The position numbers and the translations under genes were made by a program. Under the pieces are notes generated by a model. That model saw nothing but the letters and a program-made list of their open reading frames with translations, did no database searches and was not told where the DNA came from. This document shows positions 1 through 5,923 of a DNA stretch of 6,400 nucleotides, in pieces. This DNA is from Clostridia bacterium (GTDB taxonomy: Bacteria; Bacillota; Clostridia; Oscillospirales; CAG-272). Each line of letters begins with the position of its first letter. The first letter of the stretch is position 1. The DNA lies in assembly GCA_017958705.1 (NCBI GenBank), contig JAGDCE010000001.1, positions 1 to 6,400 of the forward strand, read 5' to 3'.

Positions 1-1227
1 AAATCGGACGATACGGTCACCGCGGCGGCGGATATGCTCGCGGCGATGATAAGAAACTACACGGGAGCCGTCGTAAAGACAGCCGACTCCGCGACGTCGG
101 CGAAAAGGGAGATAGTCTTTTCTTCAAAAAGTAGACCGGAGACCGCCGCTATGCTCGATGCTCTCAAAGAGGGCGAGTACGCGGTGCGCGTTCTCCCGGG
201 TGAAGACGACGGCGAAGGCAGGCTACTAATAGCGACGACGACTTACTGCTCCGCCTACACCTGCGCGGAGTATCTTCTCGAAAGCTTTTACACGGAAGAA
301 GGCGGCTTCCGCGTTCCGCTCGACCTTGACGTTACGGGGATCGAAAAGCCGCTCCGCCTGACTGACAGCAAGATAAACAAAAAGCTCCGCGACCCGTTCA
401 TCCTCGTCGAGGACGGCGTTTATTACGCGTACGGCACCTCCTGGAAATGCTTTAAAAACACGAGCGGCTCCCTCGACGGGCCGTTCAAGAAGATCGAGAT
501 AGAGGTGAAGCTCGCTCACCCGGACACGGACGGCGGCAGCCACTGGGCGCCGGAGGTACATAAATACAACGGCAGCTATTACATGTTCACGACTTATCTC
601 AACAGCAAGACAAAACACCGCGGCTGCATCATCCTGAGATCCGATTCACCCGAGGGACCCTTCGTCGAGATAACGGACGGCCACGTAACGCCGTCCGGCT
701 GGGACGCGATAGACGGGACGTTTTACGTCGACCCGGACGGTCAGCCTTGGATGGTGTTCGTCCACGAGTGGACGTCCATGCCGGGCGGTATCGGCGCGTT
801 TGCCGCGGCAAAGCTGTCGGACGATCTGACTCACTTCATATCCGAGCCGATAGAACTGTTCAAAGCGGACGAACCGGTCTGGAAAAGCGCGAACATCACT
901 GACGGCTGTTTCATGTACACGACGAAGGACGGAGAGCTTTTGATGCTTTGGTCGAACTTCGACGCCTTCGGATATTCCGTCGCCGTTGCGAGAAGCTCGA
1001 ACGGCAGACTTGACGGAGAATGGACGCACGAAAAGAATCTCCTTTACTCAAAATACATGACGAACGTTTATGACGGCGGTCACGCCATGGTCTTCCGTGA
1101 CACCGACGGTCAGATGTATATAACGTTCCACTCTCCGAACACGGAGACCGAAGACAGAAAAGAGACCGCCGTGTTTCTTGCGATCGAAGAGCGAAACGGC
1201 AGACTTTTCCCGATGCAGGCCGAATAA
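1..1227 (+). CDS. Glycoside hydrolase family 43 protein with N-terminal GH67/GH20-type accessory domain (5' end missing)
   Basis: The frame is open from base 1, so the gene begins upstream of the window and the ATG at 34 is internal. Residues are counted from base 1. Residues about 1-115 (AADMLAAMIRNYTGA, EIVFSS, then LLIATTTYCSAYTCAEYLLESF) resemble the alpha/beta non-catalytic domain found at the N-terminus of GH67 alpha-glucuronidases and GH20 enzymes. From about residue 118 the five-bladed beta-propeller of GH43 follows: RDPF with the general-base Asp131, WAPEV near 182-186, IDGTFYVD with the pKa-modulating Asp238, a TDGCF segment (Asp301) where GH43 usually has its Glu general acid, and GGHAMVF with His361 followed by FHSPN. 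Family members cleave arabino- or xylo-configured side chains or related sugars in plant polysaccharides; the exact substrate cannot be read. Secretion is unknown because the N-terminus is absent. A strong terminator follows the TAA. GH43 assignment is firm; the N-terminal domain call is moderate. Confidence 0.9.
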   Translation, partial: KSDDTVTAAADMLAAMIRNYTGAVVKTADSATSAKREIVFSSKSRPETAAMLDALKEGEYAVRVLPGEDDGEGRLLIATTTYCSAYTCAEYLLESFYTEEGGFRVPLDLDVTGIEKPLRLTDSKINKKLRDPFILVEDGVYYAYGTSWKCFKNTSGSLDGPFKKIEIEVKLAHPDTDGGSHWAPEVHKYNGSYYMFTTYLNSKTKHRGCIILRSDSPEGPFVEITDGHVTPSGWDAIDGTFYVDPDGQPWMVFVHEWTSMPGGIGAFAAAKLSDDLTHFISEPIELFKADEPVWKSANITDGCFMYTTKDGELLMLWSNFDAFGYSVAVARSSNGRLDGEWTHEKNLLYSKYMTNVYDGGHAMVFRDTDGQMYITFHSPNTETEDRKETAVFLAIEERNGRLFPMQAE

Positions 1228-1239
1228 AACGCGATATGC

Positions 1240-1268
1240 AACGGCACCGCGCGCGGTGCCGTTTTCGT
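1240..1268 (+). terminator. Rho-independent terminator after the GH43 gene
   Basis: A perfect 12-base inverted repeat, AACGGCACCGCG with CGCGGTGCCGTT, occupies 1240-1263. As a hairpin it would close on a GCGC tetraloop with about 10 paired bases. It starts 13 bases after the TAA stop and runs into TTTTCGTT. This is a textbook intrinsic terminator, and it separates the GH43 transcription unit from the lipoprotein promoter 40 bases further on. The palindrome could also terminate weakly in the opposite direction, but no minus-strand gene needs it. Confidence 0.88.
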
Positions 1269-1303
1269 TATCATAAAATTAACCGCTCGTAACGGATACG
1301 CTC

Positions 1304-1332
1304 TTGACGATACCGGAAATATATGGTAGAAT
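1304..1332 (+). promoter_or_regulatory. Sigma-A (sigma-70 type) promoter with extended -10
   Basis: The -35 box TTGACG (1304-1309) and -10 box TAGAAT (1327-1332) are separated by exactly 17 bases. TGG directly before the -10 supplies an extended -10 TGn motif. Each hexamer differs from consensus at one position. Transcription should start near 1339-1340, giving a leader of about 28 bases before the lipoprotein ATG. The site lies just after the GH43 terminator, so the lipoprotein has its own promoter. No clear operator repeat is seen around it. Confidence 0.8.
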
Positions 1333-1355
1333 ACATAATGGAGAACAGGTTGACC

Positions 1356-1361
1356 GGGAGG
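1356..1361 (+). promoter_or_regulatory. Ribosome binding site that sets the lipoprotein start
   Basis: GGGAGG lies six bases before the ATG at 1368. The upstream in-frame ATG at 1323 sits inside the predicted promoter, ahead of the expected transcription start, and would place 15 extra residues before a good signal peptide. ATG 1368 is therefore the start. Confidence 0.8.
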
Positions 1362-1367
1362 CGCCGT

Positions 1368-3716
1368 ATGAAAACGAACGTTTCAAAAACTATAAAAAAG
1401 TTTCTCGCGTCGGCGCTCGCCGCGTCGGCGCTCATAACGCTGCCGTCATGCGGGGGCGGAACCGAGACCGTGCCCGTTACGGATACGGAAGCCGTTACCG
1501 CGGAGGAGAAAATATACGAGGTATCGGGTAAATATGAAGAAAGGGACGGTATGTATTATTCGGACGAAACCGTAAAGTTCACGTTGACAGACGTGAAAGC
1601 CGGCGCTCCTTTCAACCGCATAAGGATCGGTTACCGCAGCACGGCACCGTGCGTGATAGACGTCGCGCTGAAAAAAGACGGTGAAACGGCAGTCGAGCGG
1701 TTCTTTCTCGAAGCTTCCGGAAACGGGGATTTCCGCGGTCTGATCAGCGGCTTCCTGTCCGGCGGATCCGCCGACGGGATAGCTTACGCGGAGGTCTCTC
1801 CGCTTTTGCCCGGGACGTACGGTTTCGGGCTCGGAAAAATAACGACCGAAAGCGTGCAGATCCCCGCGACCGACGCGGACGGCAATTTCTATATCGAAAA
1901 CGGTGATCTGCGCCTCGGCGTCAGACTTGCGTGGGGCGGCGGAATATCGTATATAGCGGACAAGCGCTGCAAGGTCGAAGGGCTTGAGAACCTGATAAAC
2001 CAGCACGACACCGGCAGACTCGTACAGCAGTCGTACTACGGCACGCCGAAAATTGAAGGCGTATACGATCCCGGCGTGTTCAACGGCGCAAAATGGAACT
2101 ACAACCCGGTACAGGGCGGCGACGTTGCGGGGACTCCGTCGCGTCTTATAGATCTTGAGATCGGGGCGGATTCGGTCTACGTGAAAACTCAGGCGAAGGA
2201 CTGGGCGCTGAACGGCTCTCTTACGCCGTCGTATATGGAGAACACGTATACGCTTGACGGAAACATCATCCGCGTGGACAACAGATTCGTGGACTTCTCG
2301 GGATTTGAGCATCCGTATCTTCTGCAGGAGCTTCCGGCGTTCTATACCGTAAGCTATCTCGACACGTTCGTATATTACTACGGCAAAAAGCCGTGGACGG
2401 ATGACAGGCTGACCTTCAAGTCCGACCTTACGAGCTGGGTGGACGCCTCCGGCGGCGAAAACATCTTTCTGATACCGCGCGGCAACACGGAGACGTGGGC
2501 GGCGTGGGTCGACCGCGACGGCTACGGCATCGGCGTCTACACCCCGAACGTCGACGTTTTCCACGCCGGAAGATATAAATACGACGGATCTATGAGCGCG
2601 CTCTCCGATTCCACGAACTATCTGGCGCCGCTTTCCGATATAAAACTGGTGAGCTTCGAGCCCATAGAATACGGATATCTGATAACCGCCGGCGATATCG
2701 GCGAAATAAGGGAAAGATTCAGTGAAAACAGATCGTTTTCCGATAATGCTTCTCTTTCAAAAAACAGAAAACCGACGGACGGCACCGACGGACTTTTCGA
2801 CATGACGGACGTTGACTTCTCTGTCGCGGGCGCGGAGAAGCTTTTCACCGACCCGAACGGCACGGATATATCGTACAGCGAAAGCGAGAGGGCGGCAAAG
2901 CTCACCGTAAACAATAAAAACGACGTATACGTGACGCTCAGCTTTGCCGACAACTCGGATAAAGACGTGAAGGCGGAAGATTACGATTCCGTCGTGATCG
3001 AATATATGATTCCGGAGTCGAACGGCAAAGAGCGGTACACCGCGGAGCTTTTCCTCGCGTGCGGCGAATACGGCGGCGCGGTAGCCGGCAATTCCGTCAC
3101 GGCGGATCTCATCGCCGACGGCGTCTATCACAAAGCCGTCTTCCCCGCCTCGTCCAACAAATGCTGGCAGGGTACGGTAAATCTTCTCCGTCTCGATTAT
3201 TTCTTCGACTGCGCCGAAAGCGACTGCATTTACATAAGATCTCTGAAGATGAAAAAGGTCGCCGGTTTTTCAAACGGAAAGATCACCTTCGACAGCGAAG
3301 ACGCAGTCTCGTCGCTGCCGGGCGTGAACGCGACCGACGCTTCGTATGACCCGGCGGAAAACGCTCTGAAGCTGACGGTGACCGGAAACGACGTGAATTT
3401 TACGCTTATCCCGGGCGCCTTTGAGGACGCGTCCGTATTCTCCCGCATCGAGATCGAATACATGATACCGGAGACGAACAAAAGAAGCGCGTACACGCTT
3501 GAAATGTACCTCTGCGCCGGAAACGTCACCGCACCCACGGAAGAAAACGCCGTCAGGGCGGAATACATAGCAGACGGCGGATATCACACGATAGAGATAC
3601 CAATGAGCTCATTCAAAACGCATGAAGGCGCGCTGAAGGCGCTCCGTTACGATTATTTCGCCGCGGCGGACGCGGGTGACGTCTTCTACGTCAGATCGGC
3701 AGCATTCATAAAATAA
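1368..3716 (+). CDS. Large secreted lipoprotein: uncharacterised beta-sandwich domain plus two tandem C-terminal modules
   Basis: The 782-residue product starts with a lipoprotein signal peptide: basic N-region (K2, K7, K10, K11), an alanine/leucine-rich core, and lipobox LPSC with the lipidated Cys28. The mature protein should be anchored outside the membrane. After a Gly/Thr-rich linker, residues about 40-165 look beta-rich (YEVSGKYEERDG). The central part, about 165-455, carries conserved-looking motifs: GGGISYI, NLINQHDTGR (208-217), QQSYYG (220-225), NPVQGGD (from 246), QELPAFY (from 320) and a closing YLITAGDIGEIR (from 437). I recall this motif series from large uncharacterised bacterial proteins near glycoside hydrolases, with a probable mutarotase-like beta-sandwich fold; I cannot name a family. 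Residues 473-631 and 636-782 are two copies of one module, probably carbohydrate-binding. A role in binding or processing glycans at the cell surface is inferred. No catalytic residues can be assigned. It has its own promoter, and no terminator is visible after it. Confidence 0.85.
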   Translation: MKTNVSKTIKKFLASALAASALITLPSCGGGTETVPVTDTEAVTAEEKIYEVSGKYEERDGMYYSDETVKFTLTDVKAGAPFNRIRIGYRSTAPCVIDVALKKDGETAVERFFLEASGNGDFRGLISGFLSGGSADGIAYAEVSPLLPGTYGFGLGKITTESVQIPATDADGNFYIENGDLRLGVRLAWGGGISYIADKRCKVEGLENLINQHDTGRLVQQSYYGTPKIEGVYDPGVFNGAKWNYNPVQGGDVAGTPSRLIDLEIGADSVYVKTQAKDWALNGSLTPSYMENTYTLDGNIIRVDNRFVDFSGFEHPYLLQELPAFYTVSYLDTFVYYYGKKPWTDDRLTFKSDLTSWVDASGGENIFLIPRGNTETWAAWVDRDGYGIGVYTPNVDVFHAGRYKYDGSMSALSDSTNYLAPLSDIKLVSFEPIEYGYLITAGDIGEIRERFSENRSFSDNASLSKNRKPTDGTDGLFDMTDVDFSVAGAEKLFTDPNGTDISYSESERAAKLTVNNKNDVYVTLSFADNSDKDVKAEDYDSVVIEYMIPESNGKERYTAELFLACGEYGGAVAGNSVTADLIADGVYHKAVFPASSNKCWQGTVNLLRLDYFFDCAESDCIYIRSLKMKKVAGFSNGKITFDSEDAVSSLPGVNATDASYDPAENALKLTVTGNDVNFTLIPGAFEDASVFSRIEIEYMIPETNKRSAYTLEMYLCAGNVTAPTEENAVRAEYIADGGYHTIEIPMSSFKTHEGALKALRYDYFAAADAGDVFYVRSAAFIK
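1406..1433 (+). repeat. 13-base direct repeat in the signal-peptide coding region
   Basis: CGCGTCGGCGCTC occurs at 1406-1418 and again at 1421-1433, a 15-base period. The repeat keeps the frame and gives ASALA followed by ASALI, which together form most of the hydrophobic core of the lipoprotein signal peptide. It looks like a small tandem duplication of five codons. Confidence 0.85.
2784..3260 (+). repeat. C-terminal module, copy 1 (lipoprotein residues 473-631)
   Basis: This is the first of two homologous modules in the lipoprotein, offset from the second by 152 residues (456 bases) at the best-matching segment. Shared anchors are IEYMIPES (from residue 544), a following YTAELFLACG, LIADGVYHKAVFP, and LRLDYFF...IYIRSLKMKK. 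The alternating hydrophobic pattern suggests a beta-sandwich of the kind used as carbohydrate-binding modules. Ligand and CBM family are not determinable from sequence alone. Confidence 0.75.
3273..3713 (+). repeat. C-terminal module, copy 2 (lipoprotein residues 636-782)
   Basis: This is the second copy, ending exactly at the protein's C-terminus. It opens with GKITFDSED and matches copy 1 at IEYMIPETN (from residue 696), YTLEMYLCAG, YIADGGYHTIEIP and LRYDYFAAAD...FYVRSAAFIK. In the 23-residue stretch starting at IEYMIPE, 13 positions are identical between the copies. The DNA has diverged well beyond a fresh duplication, so both copies appear to have been kept by selection. Confidence 0.75.
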
Positions 3717-3758
3717 ACGAAAGGACGGGCGGGCGGATGCCGTACCGGCGCAAAACTC

Positions 3759-3923
3759 ATGAGCGGGGATAAACAGCGCGGTCTTGACAGTGATTTTACA
3801 GATCATATCGTTTTATGCGGCGGTTCGGCCGACGTGGTACGGCATGACACGATTCGCAGCAACGGCTGTCACGTCGTGTCAGACCATTCCCCGATCTACG
3901 CCGATCTCTCGCTTATACGGTAA
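3759..3923 (+). pseudogene. Remnant: C-terminus of an endonuclease/exonuclease/phosphatase (EEP) family protein
   Basis: This frame ends in a sequence typical of the EEP superfamily C-terminus: TDHIVLCGG (codons from 3798), then about 20 residues, then SDHSPIYADLSLIR before TAA at 3921. In EEP enzymes (DNase I-like, Mg-dependent phosphodiesterases) the first motif corresponds to the [D/Y]HIF strand and the SDH motif supplies the catalytic Asp-His. The N-terminal part with the Asn, Glu and His/Asp active-site residues is absent, and the lipoprotein stop lies in the same frame at 3714. No Shine-Dalgarno site precedes the ATG at 3759. The best reading is the tail of a deleted gene. It ends 33 bases before the next gene's ATG, so the lost gene may once have headed that operon. 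Homology probably begins around 3780; the ATG is only the first available. Confidence 0.65.
3784..3811 (+). promoter_or_regulatory. Possible promoter inside the EEP remnant
   Basis: A perfect -35 hexamer TTGACA (3784-3789) is followed after 16 bases by TATCGT (3806-3811), which matches the -10 consensus at four of six positions. A transcript would begin near 3818 and have a leader of about 140 bases before the phosphatase-family gene. No terminator separates the lipoprotein from that gene, so read-through from 1304 is an alternative. The -35 overlaps former coding sequence (GLDSD), so it may be chance. Confidence 0.3.
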
Positions 3924-3942
3924 TCCGGAAACACTTTGCAGC

Positions 3943-3951
3943 AGGAAAGGG
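3943..3951 (+). promoter_or_regulatory. Ribosome binding site that sets the phosphatase-family gene start
   Basis: AGGAAAGGG ends five bases before the ATG at 3957. An in-frame TTG at 3936 lies upstream of this purine run and has no site of its own, so the ATG is preferred. Confidence 0.7.
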
Positions 3952-3956
3952 AAAAA

Positions 3957-4772
3957 ATGAAAAACGAATATTCCATGGATACGATATGCGCCGCTCTCGC
4001 TTTTGCGTTCGGAATAGAGCCGCCCGAACACGCCGCGCCCGCAAATCCGCGGCTTGTTGAATATATCGTTCAAAAGCTCGGAAAACAAAAGGCCGATCGC
4101 ATTTTCATGTATAATCCCGACGCGATAGGACAGTGGATATATGAAAAATACGCAGCCCTGACAAGCGAGGCAAAGGAAAACTGCGATGTGGAAATACCGC
4201 TTTGCACGGTCATGCCGTCCGTGACGCCCGTCTGCTTTGCCACGATGTATACGGGAGCTCAGCCTGAGGTTCACGGGATAAGAAAATACGAAAAGCCCGT
4301 CCTTAAAACGGATACGCTGTTCGACGCGCTGATACGTGCGGGGAAAAAAGCGGCGATCGTTTCACAAAATGACTGCAGCATGAGCATGATATTCAACGGG
4401 CGCGCGATGAATTATTATATCTATCCTACCGTCGCCGAGTCAAACGCGAAAGCCGCGGAGCTTATCATATCGGACGAATACGATTTTATAGCGGTATATA
4501 ATAAAAATTACGATTCCGTAATGCACAGAAACGGTCCCGAGGGAATGCCGGCTTTGGCGGAGCTTCGCACAAACGCCGAAGCGTTCGCGGTCTTCAGTCA
4601 TCTTATAGCGGAGCGCTGGACAGATCATAACACGCTTGTCGGTTTTGCGATGGATCACGGATGCCACGAGATAGACGGCGATCTCGGTTCTCACGGACTT
4701 GATATGGACGAGGACCTGAATATCGTACATCTGTATAAGATATACCCGAAAACGGAAGGAGTGTCCCGATGA
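3957..4772 (+). CDS. Alkaline phosphatase superfamily hydrolase (nucleotide pyrophosphatase/phosphodiesterase type)
   Basis: The 271-residue protein shows the complete two-metal site of the alkaline phosphatase superfamily: Asp55 in YNPDAIG, the Thr90 nucleophile in SVTPVCFATMYTG (nine residues before the T of the TG pair, as in nucleotide pyrophosphatase/phosphodiesterases), then EVHGI, Asp186 and His190 in YDSVMH, Asp233-His234 in MDHG, and His246 in GSHG. It should hydrolyse a phosphomonoester or phosphodiester, but the substrate is not readable. There is no signal peptide or membrane segment, so it probably works in the cytoplasm, unlike many relatives. It is compact for the superfamily and lacks the large inserts that usually shape substrate choice. 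The stop overlaps the start of the alpha-galactosidase by ATGA, implying translational coupling. ATG 3957 is chosen over TTG 3936 for its spacing from AGGAAAGGG. Superfamily assignment is firm; a finer name would be a guess. Confidence 0.87.
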   Translation: MKNEYSMDTICAALAFAFGIEPPEHAAPANPRLVEYIVQKLGKQKADRIFMYNPDAIGQWIYEKYAALTSEAKENCDVEIPLCTVMPSVTPVCFATMYTGAQPEVHGIRKYEKPVLKTDTLFDALIRAGKKAAIVSQNDCSMSMIFNGRAMNYYIYPTVAESNAKAAELIISDEYDFIAVYNKNYDSVMHRNGPEGMPALAELRTNAEAFAVFSHLIAERWTDHNTLVGFAMDHGCHEIDGDLGSHGLDMDEDLNIVHLYKIYPKTEGVSR

Positions 4773-5923
4773 ATATTATCCCGCGTTTTTCGTTTGCTTA
4801 CGGCGGCAAGCCTTTTGACGTATCCGACGCAAAGGTGACGCCGGCGGATTACGGATTTTTATACGAGCTGTCCGACGGGCTTTGCATAGAGCTTCGCAAG
4901 CGTGAATACCCGAAATATAACGCCGTCGGCTGGACGCTCTGGTTCGAAAACAAAAGCGGGACCGAAAGCGGTCTGATAAGCGATATATGCGACTGCGACT
5001 CCGCGTGGTGCTTCGGCGAAAACGGCGGAAAATCACGGGTTTCGGTATTCGGTACCGCGGGTAATCTGGGTTACGAAACGTACCGGCACGCGGATCGGAT
5101 CGCGCGCGAATTCGAGGTGACGGAGAGCGTGCTGACACGCGGCGGCTCGCTCAGTTATCATCCGCGCGGCGGGAGATCGTCAAGTTATCAGATGTCGTTT
5201 TTCGATATTTATACGCAAGGTCACGGGCTTATCGCCGCCGTAGGATGGTCGGGGCAGTGGCAGGCTTCTTTTTCGCACCTCGACGGCGATATCATTCAGA
5301 TAAAGACGGGACTGCAGTACACCGCGTTCAAGCTCCGTCCGGGCGAGCGCATACGCACGTCGTCGGTCGTTTTACTGGAATATTACGGCACGCAGACGGA
5401 CGGGAGCAACGCTTTCCGCCGCCTTGTCAGAGATGAGCTTTGCCCTTATACGCCCGACCGTTTTCCGTTTGCGATCGAGGGTATGGGCATGCCGACGGAA
5501 AAACATTTATATCATCTTGCAAAATTCAAAGAACACGGCGTAAAAGCCGATTATTACTGGATCGACGCGGGCTGGTACGGCAAAGGCGGCGCACCGGGCG
5601 CGGGCGACTGGTACAAGCAGGTCGGCAACTGGCAGGTGCGGGAAGACGAACATCCGGACGGACTTGCCGACGTCGTTGCCGCCGCGAACGGCGAAGGGAT
5701 GAAGTTCCTTCTGTGGATGGAACCTGAGCGCGTTTATCCCGGCACGGATATCGCCGCCGCCCATCCCGAATGGCTGTACCCGCTCGACGGATTCTATATC
5801 CTTCTGCGGCTCGATCTCGACGAGGTACGCGAATATCTGTTTGATATGATCTGCGGTTTTATCGACAGACTGCATATAAAATGCTTCCGTCAGGATTTCA
5901 ATATGGAGCCTTTGCAGTCGTAG
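4769..5923 (+). CDS. Alpha-galactosidase, GH36: N-terminal 384 residues up to an in-frame TAG
   Basis: GH36 enzymes release terminal alpha-galactose from melibiose, raffinose-type sugars and similar galactosides by a retaining mechanism. Residues 1 to about 235 form the N-terminal beta-supersandwich (NAVGWTLWFEN, SSYQMSFFDIY, GLIAAVGWSGQW). The (beta/alpha)8 barrel follows: YYWIDAGWYG (WIDAGW at 264-269), GNWQVREDEHPDGL, MKFLLWMEPERV (W316, E318, R321), HPEWL, and FRQDFN with the nucleophile Asp376. Translation then meets TAG as codon 385. This fragment lacks the acid/base residue and half of the barrel, so on its own it should be inactive. The frame is otherwise intact and continues past the TAG (next entry). 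GGAAGGAG ends seven bases before the ATG, which overlaps the upstream TGA by four bases. No signal peptide is seen, so the enzyme is cytoplasmic and would act on imported oligosaccharides. GH36 identity is firm; functionality is uncertain. Confidence 0.88.
   Translation: MNIIPRFSFAYGGKPFDVSDAKVTPADYGFLYELSDGLCIELRKREYPKYNAVGWTLWFENKSGTESGLISDICDCDSAWCFGENGGKSRVSVFGTAGNLGYETYRHADRIAREFEVTESVLTRGGSLSYHPRGGRSSSYQMSFFDIYTQGHGLIAAVGWSGQWQASFSHLDGDIIQIKTGLQYTAFKLRPGERIRTSSVVLLEYYGTQTDGSNAFRRLVRDELCPYTPDRFPFAIEGMGMPTEKHLYHLAKFKEHGVKADYYWIDAGWYGKGGAPGAGDWYKQVGNWQVREDEHPDGLADVVAAANGEGMKFLLWMEPERVYPGTDIAAAHPEWLYPLDGFYILLRLDLDEVREYLFDMICGFIDRLHIKCFRQDFNMEPLQS
5921..5923 (+). other. In-frame amber codon interrupting the GH36 gene
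   Basis: TAG lies between LQS and RITDEINRGG. In related GH36 proteins, as I recall them, the segment after the RQDFN nucleophile motif reads roughly PLPYWR, which would put Trp (TGG) at this codon; a single G-to-A change gives TAG. The other complete genes here end in TAA or TGA, and no other in-frame TAG occurs. Confidence 0.85.

Noticed and set aside
1304..1531. Plus-strand 75-codon frame overlapping the lipoprotein start
   Set aside because: It starts within the -35 box of the promoter, has no Shine-Dalgarno site, and its Arg/Gly-rich tail is a frame-shifted reading of the signal-peptide region.
1446..2564. Long minus-strand open frame (372 codons) opposite the lipoprotein gene
   Set aside because: Its translation is arginine/valine-rich with no recognisable domain. 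It mirrors the codon structure of the real plus-strand gene, which has a promoter, Shine-Dalgarno site and lipobox.
3845..3881. Inverted repeat TGACACG / CGTGTCA with a 23-base loop
   Set aside because: The arms are only seven bases, there is no T-run after them, and they fall within the EEP remnant coding sequence; probably chance.
5921..5923. Alternative genetic code in which TAG is a sense codon
   Set aside because: Roughly 2,000 coding codons in the window contain no other in-frame TAG. A recoded genome would normally show several, so a single nonsense change is the simpler default, though it should be tested.
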